DNA of 64,000 nt, from assembly GCA_001464545.1 (NCBI GenBank), contig LNFC01000025.1:17380-81379 (forward strand), in the 5' to 3' direction. A program made the translations under genes and the position numbers. Every line of letters starts with the position of its first letter. The first letter of the stretch is position 1. Under the pieces are notes generated by a model. The model worked only from the letters and a program-made list of their open reading frames with translations, searched no databases and had not been told where the DNA came from. The stretch comes from Acidobacteria bacterium Ga0077551. GTDB taxonomy: Bacteria; Pseudomonadota; Alphaproteobacteria; Caulobacterales; Hyphomonadaceae. Below are positions 1 through 8,473 of this stretch, in pieces.

Positions 1-109
1 GCAGGTCGAGCACGCGGAAGGTCAGAAGCCAGGACAGGACGGCCTGGATGAGGATGATCCAGGTGGCGATCGAGAGAATCGCAAGCAGGACGTCGAGGAT
101 CGCTTTCAT
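1..109 (-). CDS. YggT family membrane protein (3' part outside window)
   Basis: Only the first 36 codons are present; the gene runs off the left edge. The visible peptide begins MKAILDVLLAILSIATW and continues through a hydrophobic stretch to a ...QAVLSWLLTFRV segment. This matches the first membrane helix and the Q-x-x-LSW signature of the YggT family, small two-helix inner-membrane proteins linked to osmotic stress and cell division. It starts at an ATG and is divergent from the downstream transporter gene. The assignment rests on this short N-terminus only. Confidence 0.7.
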   Translation of the reverse strand, partial: MKAILDVLLAILSIATWIILIQAVLSWLLTFRVLDL

Positions 110-263
110 GGGTGCGGGGTCGCTCCGGCGGTGGGGTATGAACTAGATGTCACTTAGGGTGTATCGCCCCCCTCCGGCAAGGTTCACCCCGCCAATTGTC
201 GCAACGGAAGGGTTTGGCAAGCCCCCCCAACGGCCCTAGCCTACCTACCTTCCTCCCGGGACG

Positions 264-1508
264 ATGCACATGGACACGACCGAAACACCGCTGCATCCGC
301 TCTCGGCGTTCCAGCGAAACATGCTGATGCTGGCGACCATCGCGATGGGCGCCGGCATGAGCATCAATTTCGTGGTCGTCGCCCCGCTCACCCGCAAGGC
401 CGGGCTCGGCGAGGTCGAGGTCGCCGCGATCCTGACCCTGTCCACCCTGCTCTACGCCTTCATGATCCCCCAATGGGGCCGCATCGCCGACCGGGTGGGC
501 CGCAAGCGCGTCATGGTCTTCTCCCTGATCATGATGGGCCTCACCAACACGGCCTTCCTGTTCACGCTGGAGGCCGCCCTCGCCGGCGCGATGGCCGGCA
601 TGGCGCTGCTGCTGACGCTGGTCTTCGTTCGCCTCTGGTTCGGCCTGCTGACGCCCGGCCTGCAGCCCGCCTCGATGGCGGCGATGACCGACGCGACGAC
701 GCCCGCCAACCGCGCCGCCGGTCTCGGCATGCTCGGCGCCGGCATGAGCATTGGCTCGATCCTCGGCCCCGCCGGCGCTGCCGCGCTTGCCCCCTTCGGC
801 GCCCTCGCGCCGCTCTGGGGCACCATCGTGTTCTGCATCGTGGTCGGCGTCGTCCTTGGCTACGCCCTGCCGAAAACCGTCCCCCGCGACCGCGCGATGC
901 CGCGCCCGAAACCGCTGGCGATGTTCGACAAGCGCGTGCGCCCGCACCTCGCCTTCCTGGTCGCCTATTTCATCTGTGTCGGGATGATCCAGCAGACCCT
1001 CGGCTGGTTCATCGAGGACCGCTACAATCTCGGCGCACTGGGAGAGAAATCCGGCGAGACCGCCGTGCTCTACACCGGCATCGTGTTCGCCTGCATGGCG
1101 GTCGCCACGATTGCCGTCCAGTTCGGCTACATCTCGCGCCACAAGCCAGACCCGCGAAAGCTGCTCCCCATCGGCCTCGGCATCGTCGTCGTCGGCTATA
1201 TCGGCGCCGACACGCTGATGGCCTTCCCGCTGCTCTGCGCCAGCTTTTTCATCGTCGGCGTCGGCTCGGCGATGGCGATCCCGTCCGCCAATGCGCTCGG
1301 CAGCCTATCGGTCACCCGCGAAGAACAAGGCGCTGCGGCTGCCCTGATGTCGGCGGCCCCGCCGGCCGGCTTCATCTTCGGCCCGCTGATCGGCGCGGGC
1401 CTCTACAAATATGTCGGCCACGCCGCGCCGCTGGTCGTCTCGGCCCTGCTGATGACCGGGCTGACGATCTACGCCTGGACGCTCATCCGCAAGGCGCCGG
1501 CGCTCTAG
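264..1508 (+). CDS. Major facilitator superfamily transporter
   Basis: This 414-aa protein has the length and about twelve hydrophobic segments of an MFS permease. The loop between helices 2 and 3 carries a GRIADRVGRKRV stretch (about residues 73-84), the MFS motif A. A GMLGAGMSIGSILGP segment around residue 155 resembles the motif C found in antiporter-type members, so drug or metabolite efflux is likely, but the substrate cannot be read. An ATG six bases downstream is an equally good start. Its 3' end overlaps the convergent membrane-protein gene by four bases. Confidence 0.85.
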   Translation: MHMDTTETPLHPLSAFQRNMLMLATIAMGAGMSINFVVVAPLTRKAGLGEVEVAAILTLSTLLYAFMIPQWGRIADRVGRKRVMVFSLIMMGLTNTAFLFTLEAALAGAMAGMALLLTLVFVRLWFGLLTPGLQPASMAAMTDATTPANRAAGLGMLGAGMSIGSILGPAGAAALAPFGALAPLWGTIVFCIVVGVVLGYALPKTVPRDRAMPRPKPLAMFDKRVRPHLAFLVAYFICVGMIQQTLGWFIEDRYNLGALGEKSGETAVLYTGIVFACMAVATIAVQFGYISRHKPDPRKLLPIGLGIVVVGYIGADTLMAFPLLCASFFIVGVGSAMAIPSANALGSLSVTREEQGAAAALMSAAPPAGFIFGPLIGAGLYKYVGHAAPLVVSALLMTGLTIYAWTLIRKAPAL

Positions 1509-1993
1509 TCCGCCTCCACCGGCGCCTTGCCAAAGGCGAGCACGGCGCCCGGCAGCGTGAAGGAAAGAAGGATCAGCCCGCCGAAGATGGCGTTCCAGTG
1601 CGTCCCGTCCGTGGGCCGCCAGAGATCGAGCTTTCCATTCGCCGCCATGTCCGCCGTCAGCATCATGTAGAGCACACCGATCAGCACGATCCCGGAGAAG
1701 ACCGAGTGCGCCTGGAAGGAGGCCCGGTTGCGTTCCTCCCGTTCGCGCTCGTCGAGCAGGCTTTCCGGCTCCTGTGTCTGGCGGTGCAAGCTGGAGCCCG
1801 CCAGCACGGCGAAGGCGGCGAGCGCGGCGACCACTAGCGCCACGCCGGCCAGGCCGAGAGCAACACTGCCGCCCGCGACCAGCTGCAGGATGCAGCCAAG
1901 CGGATAGAAGGCATAGAGAACGATCAGCAGTATACGGACGGTACCGGTTTGCAGCGGACGGCCGAAGGGATGGGCTTTCGAACGGATGAACAT
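1505..1993 (-). CDS. Hypothetical four-helix membrane protein partnered with an XRE regulator
   Basis: The 162-aa product has hydrophobic segments near residues 20-40, 45-65, 95-112 and 132-152. A charged cytoplasmic-type loop (EPESLLDEREREERNRA) lies between the second and third helices. It follows the XRE regulator gene by only five bases on the same strand and so is almost certainly co-transcribed with it. Small XRE regulators paired with a DUF2178- or DUF2975-type membrane protein are common in bacteria. The pairing suggests the regulator controls, or responds to, this protein; no function is known. I do not recognise the exact family. Confidence 0.7.
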   Translation of the reverse strand: MFIRSKAHPFGRPLQTGTVRILLIVLYAFYPLGCILQLVAGGSVALGLAGVALVVAALAAFAVLAGSSLHRQTQEPESLLDEREREERNRASFQAHSVFSGIVLIGVLYMMLTADMAANGKLDLWRPTDGTHWNAIFGGLILLSFTLPGAVLAFGKAPVEAD

Positions 1994-1998
1994 GACGG

Positions 1999-2235
1999 TC
2001 AGGACTCCTGGTCTCTGAGGCTGTGCGCCAGCGGGGCAAACGGTTTCAGCGAGAACAGCTGCTCGACGGCCACCTCGAACAGTGCCGACAGCTTCAGCGC
2101 CAGCTCGACCGACGGCGCATAGTCGCCCCGCTCGAGATACCCGATCGTCTGCGGGTTGACCCCGACCGCCTCGGCAATGTCCTTCCGGCTGAGACCCCGC
2201 TCAGCCCGGAACACGGAAAGCCGGTTGTAGATCAC
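1999..2235 (-). CDS. XRE-family (Cro/cI-type) transcriptional regulator
   Basis: The 78-aa protein is essentially one helix-turn-helix domain: LSVFRAERGLSRKDIAEAVG, then VNPQTIGYLERGDYAPS as the recognition helix region and a hydrophobic ALKLSALFEVAVEQLF tail. This is the small YozG-like single-domain type. Translation starts at GTG, with an AGAAGG sequence 12 bases upstream. The gene has a perfect TATAAT -10 element and an inverted repeat lying between -10 and -35, which suggests autoregulation. It leads a two-gene operon with the membrane protein downstream. Confidence 0.85.
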   Translation of the reverse strand: MIYNRLSVFRAERGLSRKDIAEAVGVNPQTIGYLERGDYAPSVELALKLSALFEVAVEQLFSLKPFAPLAHSLRDQES

Positions 2236-2259
2236 CTGAAAACGCCTTCTATCTGCAGC

Positions 2260-2297
2260 ATTATATTGTGTTTACACAACGATATGTCGGTTGTCAA
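2260..2297 (-). promoter_or_regulatory. Promoter and candidate operator of the XRE regulator operon
   Basis: On the minus strand a perfect TATAAT lies at 2265-2260, 25 bases ahead of the GTG start. Directly upstream is a perfect inverted repeat, TTGTGT-N2-ACACAA (2266-2279). The -35 region is weak: CCGACA sits at 19-bp spacing and a TTGACA lies too far away at 2297-2292. A palindrome between -35 and -10 is where a small XRE repressor would bind. Operator function is inferred. Confidence 0.55.
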
Positions 2298-2343
2298 TAC
2301 AGCTTGCGCGCAGAGGTTTTCGCGAAGAATGCCGCAAACGCCT

Positions 2344-2404
2344 GCGAAGGCAGGGGTCCAGACGATGATAGGCTCTTCTACTTGCACTGGGTCCCAGCCT
2401 GCGC
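2344..2404. repeat. Degenerate palindromic intergenic repeat
   Basis: An 18-base arm at 2344-2361 (GCGAAGGCAGGGGTCCAG) and a matching arm at 2387-2404 (CTGGGTCCCAGCCTGCGC) pair at 14 of 18 positions around a 25-base centre. It sits between the XRE gene and the convergently oriented tail of the SDR region, with no coding potential. The layout is that of dispersed REP/BIME-like elements common in alphaproteobacterial intergenic DNA. Copy number elsewhere is unknown. Confidence 0.45.
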
Positions 2405-2438
2405 TGAGAACTGCGGTGTGAGCGGGTTTAACCCGGCC

Positions 2439-3212
2439 CTACATCGCGCTGATGCCGCCATCGACCTTGATCTCCGCCCCGGTCACCAGCTTCGATTCGT
2501 CCGAGGCCAGATAAAGCACGGCGTAGGCAATATCATCCGGCTCACCCACTTTGCCGAGCGGAATCTGGCGGCCGAGTTTCTCAAGCGCCTTGGCTTCGCC
2601 GAACATTTCCTTGGTCCGATCGAGGATCGGTGTGTTGATGAATACGGGGTGTACGGAGTTTGATCGGATCTGCCCGCCGGTCTTGGCGCAGTGCAGCGCG
2701 ACCGACTTGGAGAGATGCCGCACCGCCGCCTTGGCCGTGTTGTAGGAGACGTAATTGCCGCTCGCGATGATGCCCGCGATCGACGAGATGTTGATGATCG
2801 AGCCGAGCCCGTGGGCGCGCATCAGGGGAATCGAATACTTGCAGCCGAGGAAGATCGAATCGACATCCACCGCCTGCACTTTCCGGAACATCTCGTAGCT
2901 CTCGTCCTCGACCGAGCCGAGCGAGCCGATGCCCGCATTGTTGACCAGCACATTGAGCCCGCCCATCGCGTCATGCGCGGCTTGGGCTACTTCCTTCCAG
3001 CGCGCCTCGTCGGTCACGTCCTGCTGGAACGCAAACGCCGTCCCGGCCCCGTGCACGGCGTTGATCGAGGCGGCGACCTTCTCGGCGCCCGCGCCGTTGA
3101 TGTCGGTGAGGGTCACCTTCGCGCCCTCCTTCGCCAGCATCCGCCCGATCGCCTCGCCAAGGCCCTGCGCCCCGCCGGTCACCAATGCCATTTTGCCTGA
3201 AACGCGTCCCAT
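2439..3212 (-). CDS. Short-chain dehydrogenase/reductase (classical SDR)
   Basis: The 257-aa protein has the classical SDR plan. The nucleotide-binding TGGAQGLGEAIG motif lies near residue 12, followed by NNAG near residue 91, the catalytic Ser in INISSIAG and the YNTAK active-site pair near residues 155-159. It ends in the usual VTGAEIKVDGG segment. The family reduces or oxidises ketones and alcohols with NAD(P)H; the substrate cannot be read. The closest impression is of cyclopentanol or 3-beta-hydroxysteroid dehydrogenase-like members. It is a single gene with its own upstream region. Confidence 0.9.
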   Translation of the reverse strand: MGRVSGKMALVTGGAQGLGEAIGRMLAKEGAKVTLTDINGAGAEKVAASINAVHGAGTAFAFQQDVTDEARWKEVAQAAHDAMGGLNVLVNNAGIGSLGSVEDESYEMFRKVQAVDVDSIFLGCKYSIPLMRAHGLGSIINISSIAGIIASGNYVSYNTAKAAVRHLSKSVALHCAKTGGQIRSNSVHPVFINTPILDRTKEMFGEAKALEKLGRQIPLGKVGEPDDIAYAVLYLASDESKLVTGAEIKVDGGISAM

Positions 3213-3370
3213 GCCTTATCCTCCCTGATTTGGCCGATGCCTTAGCAGCCAGATGAGTGGGACGCAAAGCGTCAGGCCTTCATCCTCAAATCGGTTGCGT
3301 GCGGCTTTTCCGAAGCAGGAATCCCCGCCATATCTGGCGTCCACCGCGACGTGAGAACAGGAAACACAAG

Positions 3371-3919
3371 ATGAAACTACCGCTGATCACCGCATCCATT
3401 CTGGCCCTGTGCCTTGGCGCCTGCGCCACCAGCCCGCCCGTGATGATGGACATGCCGGCTGAGGATGCGGCTGCGTTCGAAGATCAGGCTGTGGTCCGGT
3501 GGATGAATGCATCGACAGCGATCGGCGACATGACGGATGAGGAGGTGCGCGCCGCGCTGGTCGCGGAACTTTCCGACAGGACGTCGATTGTCCGCCAGGA
3601 AGGCCACGGCATCTATGTGGAGTACACCGCGCCGGATGGCCGGTTTTTCTCATGGTATCCGCTCAATACCAGCGTCGAAAAAGGAACCTGGAGCGTTTCC
3701 GACGCCGAGTCGCCGCCGGAAGCCTGTTTCAAATACAAGGATTCCTATCATCCCCTGACCGGCGAATTTGAACCGGAAGAATGCGTTCCAGCCGTGCAGA
3801 TCATCGGGCGCGTTTATGTGGTCGACTCCCGGGAGGGCGACGTCTTCGAGCTTGGCACCAAGGGCATTCCTTACGCCAAGACCGCCGAGGATCTGCCTGT
3901 CTGGCCAGCGGATCGATGA
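3371..3919 (+). CDS. Hypothetical lipoprotein
   Basis: The start was chosen at the ATG preceded by AGGAA, because it gives a clean lipoprotein signal (MKLPLITASILALCLGACAT) with the lipobox LGAC and cleavage before Cys-17. The mature part is about 165 residues, hydrophilic, with two cysteines (EACFKYK and EECVPAV) that could form a disulphide, and a C-terminal EGDVFELGTKGIPYA segment. It is probably anchored in the outer membrane or periplasm. I do not recognise the family. The open frame extends further upstream, but that part lacks a signal. Confidence 0.7.
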   Translation: MKLPLITASILALCLGACATSPPVMMDMPAEDAAAFEDQAVVRWMNASTAIGDMTDEEVRAALVAELSDRTSIVRQEGHGIYVEYTAPDGRFFSWYPLNTSVEKGTWSVSDAESPPEACFKYKDSYHPLTGEFEPEECVPAVQIIGRVYVVDSREGDVFELGTKGIPYAKTAEDLPVWPADR

Positions 3920-3974
3920 AATTTCATAGACCCGCTTCAACGGGCGCTAACCACGTGTGTGTTACGCGGGAGGG

Positions 3975-4661
3975 ATGCCGCGCCGCCTGATCGCCATCCT
4001 GCTCACAATCTACGCGATTGCCTTCGCTTTCGGCGCGCTGACCGCCGTGCGCTGGCCGTCCATCGTCATGGTGATGGGCTGGATCGTCACCGATGATGTG
4101 GCCGGCGGACTCGGCGGCGTGAACTGGCGCGAACTCGGCATTGCCCACGGCGCCGCCTACCTGTTTGCCGCCCTCGGCTACTACGCCTCCGGCGCCACCC
4201 TCGCGGCCCGCAAGGGCGGCGCAGTCGGCTGGTACGTCTTCGCCCTCGCCTTCTCCATACCGTCGGTTTTCCTCGTGCATTTCGACGCCAACTGGTGGCT
4301 GAACCCCAGCGCCGGCGAAGGCGCGATGGCCGGCCTGATGGCCGGCGCCGTGCTGCTGCTGCTGGCCGTCTGGGAACTGCGCAAACGCCCGCCGGAATTC
4401 ATGGACGTGGAAGTGACGCCGGAAACCATGGCGAACCCCGCCGTGGCTGCGGCCGTGGCCTCCCAGCACGCGCCGATCCGCGCCCGCCCGGAGAAGCCCG
4501 CCAAGGTGAAAAAGAAACACCCGCCCCTGTTCGTGCCGGACATCGTGGTGCAGCGCCAGCGGGCGATGTTCATTGCCCAGGCCCGCCGCAAGAAGGCTGC
4601 CCGGGCCGCCGCGCTCGCCCGCCATCGCGGCGACTGGGACGAGGAAGAAGAAGCGGCCTGA
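3975..4661 (+). CDS. Hypothetical membrane protein with a basic C-terminal tail
   Basis: Four hydrophobic segments occupy the first 140 residues. A hydrophilic, strongly basic tail of about 85 residues follows (RQRAMFIAQARRKKAARAA...) and ends in DWDEEEEAA, so charge reverses sharply at the very end. The tail is likely cytoplasmic and could bind nucleic acid or acidic lipid, which is inference. The start is uncertain. The ATG used here has GGGAGGG almost touching it, which is too close for a normal ribosome-binding site, and a GTG at 3957 would add six residues. No family recognised. Confidence 0.6.
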   Translation: MPRRLIAILLTIYAIAFAFGALTAVRWPSIVMVMGWIVTDDVAGGLGGVNWRELGIAHGAAYLFAALGYYASGATLAARKGGAVGWYVFALAFSIPSVFLVHFDANWWLNPSAGEGAMAGLMAGAVLLLLAVWELRKRPPEFMDVEVTPETMANPAVAAAVASQHAPIRARPEKPAKVKKKHPPLFVPDIVVQRQRAMFIAQARRKKAARAAALARHRGDWDEEEEAA

Positions 4662-4736
4662 TCACCGCTGCCCGTTGCCGGACGGCCCGCTTCGGCCTAG
4701 CCTGATCCCAGAACACAGTTCCGGGAGGGGACGCTC

Positions 4737-5099
4737 ATGATCCGCAAACTTGCCGGCGCCGCCCTGGCCATACTGGCGGCCTGGCTCCTCTGGCAGGGCG
4801 TCTCGGCCGTCTCGATGATCGTCAGCCGCGGCAGCCCCCTCGACGACGCGCTGTTGCAACCGCCCACCAGCCTCTGGCGCATCTTGGCGGCGGGCCTCGC
4901 CCTGCTCGGCGGCCTGCTCGCCGCGCTCAACATCAAGGGCGGCGCCTGGCTCGGCATGACCGGCGCGGTGCTGTTCGCGGCCCTGCCCGGCGCAATGGCG
5001 GCGCTAGGCACCGATTCGAGCCTGTGGATGGACGAGGTCTATTCCGGCGGCGCGATGGTCGTGCTGGGGGGCGTCCTCGCTTTTGTGAAGCGAAGCTAG
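4737..5099 (+). CDS. Hypothetical four-helix membrane protein
   Basis: The 120-aa product is mostly hydrophobic, with helices near residues 5-30, 48-64, 69-90 and 100-117, and begins MIRKLAGAALAILAAWLLW. A GGGAGGGG ribosome-binding site sits just upstream of the ATG. There is no recognised domain. It follows the other membrane-protein gene on the same strand after 75 bases, so co-transcription is possible but not shown. Confidence 0.6.
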   Translation: MIRKLAGAALAILAAWLLWQGVSAVSMIVSRGSPLDDALLQPPTSLWRILAAGLALLGGLLAALNIKGGAWLGMTGAVLFAALPGAMAALGTDSSLWMDEVYSGGAMVVLGGVLAFVKRS

Positions 5100-5205
5100 G
5101 TCCATTCTGCGGTCTCTGCGGATTGAGTTTCGGGGCTGGAATGCCTAGGTATGCGGCGCAATCGAATCGCGCGCGGCACCCGCCCCATTTAAGGAATATA
5201 TTCCC

Positions 5206-6612
5206 ATGGCAGAGACCTATGACGTCGTCATCATCGGCGGCGGCCCCGGCGGCTACAACTGCGCGATCCGCGCCGGACAACTGGGCCTCAAGGTTGCCTG
5301 TATCGAGACACGCGGCAAGCTGGGCGGCACCTGCCTGAACGTCGGATGCATCCCGTCCAAAGCGCTGCTGAACGCCTCGCACTATTTCCACGCCGCCCAG
5401 CACGAGTTCGCCGCCCTCGGCATCAAGACCGGCAAGATCGAACTCGATCTCGGCCAGATGATGGCCCAGAAGGAAGAGGCCGTCGAAGGCCTGACCAAGG
5501 GCATCGAATTCCTCTTCAAGAAGAACAAGGTCGAGTACGTCAAAGGCCGCGGCAAGATCCTCGGCAAGGGCCGCGTCGAAGTCGCGCTCGCCGAAGGCGG
5601 CACGCGCGTGCTGGAGACGAAGAACATCGTGATCGCGACGGGCTCCGAGCCCGCCACCCTGCCCGGCATCGAGATCGACGAGGAGCGCGTGGTCTCGAAC
5701 ACCGGCGCGCTGAGCCTGAAGGCGGTTCCGAAGAAACTGGTGCTGATCGGCGCCGGCGTGATCGGGCTCGAGATGGGCTCGGTCTGGGCGCGGCTGGGTT
5801 CGGAAGTCACGGTTGTCGAATATCTCGACCGCATCCTGCCGCCAGCCGACGCCGAAGTCGCGAAGGAAGCAGAGCGCACGTTCAAGAAGCAGGGCCTCGC
5901 CTTCAAGCTGGGCACCAAGGTCACCGGCGTCGAGAAGACCAAGACCAAGCTGAAAGTGAATGTCGAGCCCGCCAAGGGCGGCGCCGCGGAAACGCTGGAA
6001 GCCGATATCGTGATCGTCGCCATCGGCCGCAAGCCGTACACGGAGGGCCTCGGGCTCGAAGCCGTCGGCGGCAAGACCGACAAGCGCGGCGTGATCGAGG
6101 TGACCGATGGCCACTTCAAGGTCGCGGACGGCGTCTGGGCGGTCGGCGACTGTATCCACGGACCGATGCTGGCGCACAAGGCCGAGGATGACGGTACCGC
6201 GGTCGCCGAGCTGATCGCCGGCAAGGCCGGGCATGTCGACTACAACCTCGTCCCGAGCGTCGTCTACACGAACCCCGAAATCGCCTGGGTCGGCAAGAAC
6301 GAGGAAGAGCTGAAGGCCGCCGGCGTCGAATATGTGAAGGGCAAGTTCCCGTTCATGGCAAACTCCCGTGCACGGACGAACCATGAGACCACCGGCTTCG
6401 TGAAGATCCTCGCCGAAAAAGGCACCGACAAGATCCTCGGCGCGCACATGATCGGCGTCGGCGTCGGCGAGATGATCGCGGAAATCTGCGTCGCCATGGA
6501 ATTCGGCGCCTCGTCGGAAGACATCGCCCGCACCAGCCATGCGCACCCCACCCTGTCGGAAGCCGTGCGCCAGGCCGCGATGGGCGTTGAAGGCTGGACG
6601 ATGCAGATGTGA
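5206..6612 (+). CDS. lpdA: Dihydrolipoyl dehydrogenase (E3)
   Basis: This 468-aa FAD disulphide oxidoreductase re-oxidises dihydrolipoamide in 2-oxoacid dehydrogenase and glycine-cleavage complexes. The FAD motif [17 protein letters not shown] is at the N-terminus, the redox pair is in [13 protein letters not shown] near residue 45, and the NAD motif [17 protein letters not shown] lies near residue 183. The C-terminal interface carries the HAHPTLSE motif with the catalytic His-Glu pair. Length is normal for the family. No E1 or E2 gene is in the window, so this E3 is either orphaned here or serves complexes encoded elsewhere. A perfect 12-bp palindrome overlaps its ribosome-binding site. Confidence 0.95.
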   Translation: MAETYDVVIIGGGPGGYNCAIRAGQLGLKVACIETRGKLGGTCLNVGCIPSKALLNASHYFHAAQHEFAALGIKTGKIELDLGQMMAQKEEAVEGLTKGIEFLFKKNKVEYVKGRGKILGKGRVEVALAEGGTRVLETKNIVIATGSEPATLPGIEIDEERVVSNTGALSLKAVPKKLVLIGAGVIGLEMGSVWARLGSEVTVVEYLDRILPPADAEVAKEAERTFKKQGLAFKLGTKVTGVEKTKTKLKVNVEPAKGGAAETLEADIVIVAIGRKPYTEGLGLEAVGGKTDKRGVIEVTDGHFKVADGVWAVGDCIHGPMLAHKAEDDGTAVAELIAGKAGHVDYNLVPSVVYTNPEIAWVGKNEEELKAAGVEYVKGKFPFMANSRARTNHETTGFVKILAEKGTDKILGAHMIGVGVGEMIAEICVAMEFGASSEDIARTSHAHPTLSEAVRQAAMGVEGWTMQM

Positions 6613-6668
6613 GATTTGACGCGGCTGCCCGCTGGACGCCGCGCGCGCCTCACTTTACTCTGCACCCC

Positions 6669-7115
6669 ATGTACAAGCATGCCGGAGCCGGATGGAGCAT
6701 CAGGCCGTTCACCGCGGCGGATGCGGGCGCGTGCCTCGCGATCTTCCGCGACTGCCTGACCGACATGCCCTGGCGCATCCGCAACCGCGGCCAGTACATG
6801 ATCCTGCGCCGTTCGCTGACCCCGCTGAACGCCTGGGTCGCCGAGGAGCCGGATGCCGGCGTCATCGGCTTCCTGACGCTGCAGCTGCCGCAGGACTATA
6901 TCGACCACCTGTTCGTGGACCCCGACTGGCGCTTCTGCGGCGTCGCGCGGGGCCTGCTGGAAGTGGCGCGCCAGGGCGCGACCGGCGCCCTCAGCCTCGA
7001 TGTGGACGCCGAGAATCTCGGCGCGCGGCGGGCCTATGAGGCGCTCGGCTGGCAAGTGGTGGCGAGCACGGGCAGCACAAGCAAGGCGCGCCAGATGCGC
7101 CTTGTCAGCCCCTGA
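6669..7115 (+). CDS. GNAT-family N-acetyltransferase
   Basis: The 148-aa product has the GNAT fold pattern: WSIRPFTAADAGACLAIFR at the start, a central IGFLTLQ strand, then IDHLFVDPDWRFCGVARGLLEVA as the acetyl-CoA-binding V-x-P-x-x-R-x-x-G region. That region reads DPDWRFCGVARG, a slightly degenerate Q/R-x-x-G-x-G/A loop. The end LDVDAENLGARRAYEALGW is typical of GNATs. The substrate is unknown. A GTG at 6609 overlapping the lpd stop would extend it by 20 residues; the ATG was preferred because homology begins just after it. Confidence 0.8.
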   Translation: MYKHAGAGWSIRPFTAADAGACLAIFRDCLTDMPWRIRNRGQYMILRRSLTPLNAWVAEEPDAGVIGFLTLQLPQDYIDHLFVDPDWRFCGVARGLLEVARQGATGALSLDVDAENLGARRAYEALGWQVVASTGSTSKARQMRLVSP

Positions 7116-7129
7116 GCTTGCCCCGCAAG

Positions 7130-8464
7130 ATGCCCCCCACCCCTGAGTCCATCTACGCGGCGCCCGCCGAATGGGTGGCGCGCGGCGCGGGCGCGCAGGG
7201 CAACCTCTTCCTCACCGGCCGGGCGGGCACCGGCAAGACAACGCTGCTGCGCAAGTTCCTCAGCGAGGCAGGCGACAAGGCCGTGATCGTGGCGCCCACA
7301 GGGGTCGCCGCAATGAATGCCGGCGGGCAGACGATCCATTCCTTCTTCAAGCTGCCCCCGCGCCTGATCGAGGCGCAGGATGTTCGCCGCCTGCCCAACG
7401 CGCGGGTGGTGCGCGCCGTCGACACGGTGGTGATCGACGAGATCTCGATGGTGCGCGCCGACATGCTGGACGCCATCGACCGCAGCCTCAAGCTCAATCG
7501 CGGCTCCAAACGCCCGTTCGGCGGTGTACGGATGATCCTGTCGGGCGACCTGCATCAGCTGCCGCCGGTTGTCTCGAACCAGGAAAGCCCGATCCTGCTG
7601 GAACGCTTCGGCGGCAACTATTTCTTCAACGCCCCGGCCTTCCGGGACGGCGAGTTCTCGCTGCTGGCGCTGAAACACGTGTTCCGTCAGGAAGACCCGC
7701 GCTTCCTTGCCCTGCTCGGCGCGCTGCGCTCCGGCCGGGTGACGCCCAACGATGAGGCGACGCTGGCAAAACTTGTCTCCACGCGCAGCGCATCCGATGC
7801 CTCCGAAACGCATGTCGTGCTGACGCCCAACAATGCCAACGCCTTCCGCATCAACCAGACGCGGCTGGCGGAGCTGAAGGGCGAGCGGAAGATCTTCCCG
7901 GCGGATGTGCAGGGCCAGTTCGACGAGAAGAGTTTTCCCACCGAGTCAGACCTCGAACTGAAAGTCGGCGCGCGCGTAATGCTGATCCGCAATGATCCGG
8001 AAGGGCGCTGGGTCAACGGCACGCTGGCGCATGTCGAAGGCTTCGGCGCCAAGAGCGTGATCGTCAAGATCGCGGGCCGGGTCTACGAGATCGAAGCGGC
8101 GGCCTGGGAGAAGTACCGCTACGATTTCGAGATGGATTCCAAGAAGGTGAAGCGCGAAGTCGTCGGCACGTTCAAGCAAGTGCCGCTGCGCCTCGCCTAC
8201 GCGGTCACGATCCACAAGGCGCAGGGCCTGACGCTGGACAATGTATTCATCGACTTCGACAGCGGAATGTTCGCCCACGGACAAGCCTATGTGGCCTTCT
8301 CGCGCGCGCGTACCCTCGAAGGCCTCGAAATCTCGCGCCAGCTGCGCCCGCGCGACCTGGTGCTGGACCGGGAGGCGTTTGCCTTCGGCGCGCTGGAGAC
8401 GATCGAGGATACGCCGAACTACCTGCTCGCGAAGTTCCGCAAGGACGAAGGGATGCTGGTTTAG
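7130..8464 (+). CDS. Pif1-like/RecD-type DNA helicase (superfamily 1)
   Basis: A Walker A motif (GRAGTGKTTLLRKF) lies near residue 25, Walker B is VVIDEISMVRADML, and an SF1 motif III-like LSGDLHQLPPV follows. The C-terminal AYAVTIHKAQGLTLDNVFID and YVAFSRAR motifs are those of Pif1 and RecD2 helicases. At about 444 aa it is a compact core without accessory domains. Such proteins unwind DNA 5'-3', often at G-quadruplexes or stalled forks; its role here is inferred from family. A TTG at 7118 is an alternative start. It follows the GNAT gene almost directly and may share its transcript. Confidence 0.85.
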   Translation: MPPTPESIYAAPAEWVARGAGAQGNLFLTGRAGTGKTTLLRKFLSEAGDKAVIVAPTGVAAMNAGGQTIHSFFKLPPRLIEAQDVRRLPNARVVRAVDTVVIDEISMVRADMLDAIDRSLKLNRGSKRPFGGVRMILSGDLHQLPPVVSNQESPILLERFGGNYFFNAPAFRDGEFSLLALKHVFRQEDPRFLALLGALRSGRVTPNDEATLAKLVSTRSASDASETHVVLTPNNANAFRINQTRLAELKGERKIFPADVQGQFDEKSFPTESDLELKVGARVMLIRNDPEGRWVNGTLAHVEGFGAKSVIVKIAGRVYEIEAAAWEKYRYDFEMDSKKVKREVVGTFKQVPLRLAYAVTIHKAQGLTLDNVFIDFDSGMFAHGQAYVAFSRARTLEGLEISRQLRPRDLVLDREAFAFGALETIEDTPNYLLAKFRKDEGMLV

Positions 8465-8473
8465 GCCCAGACT

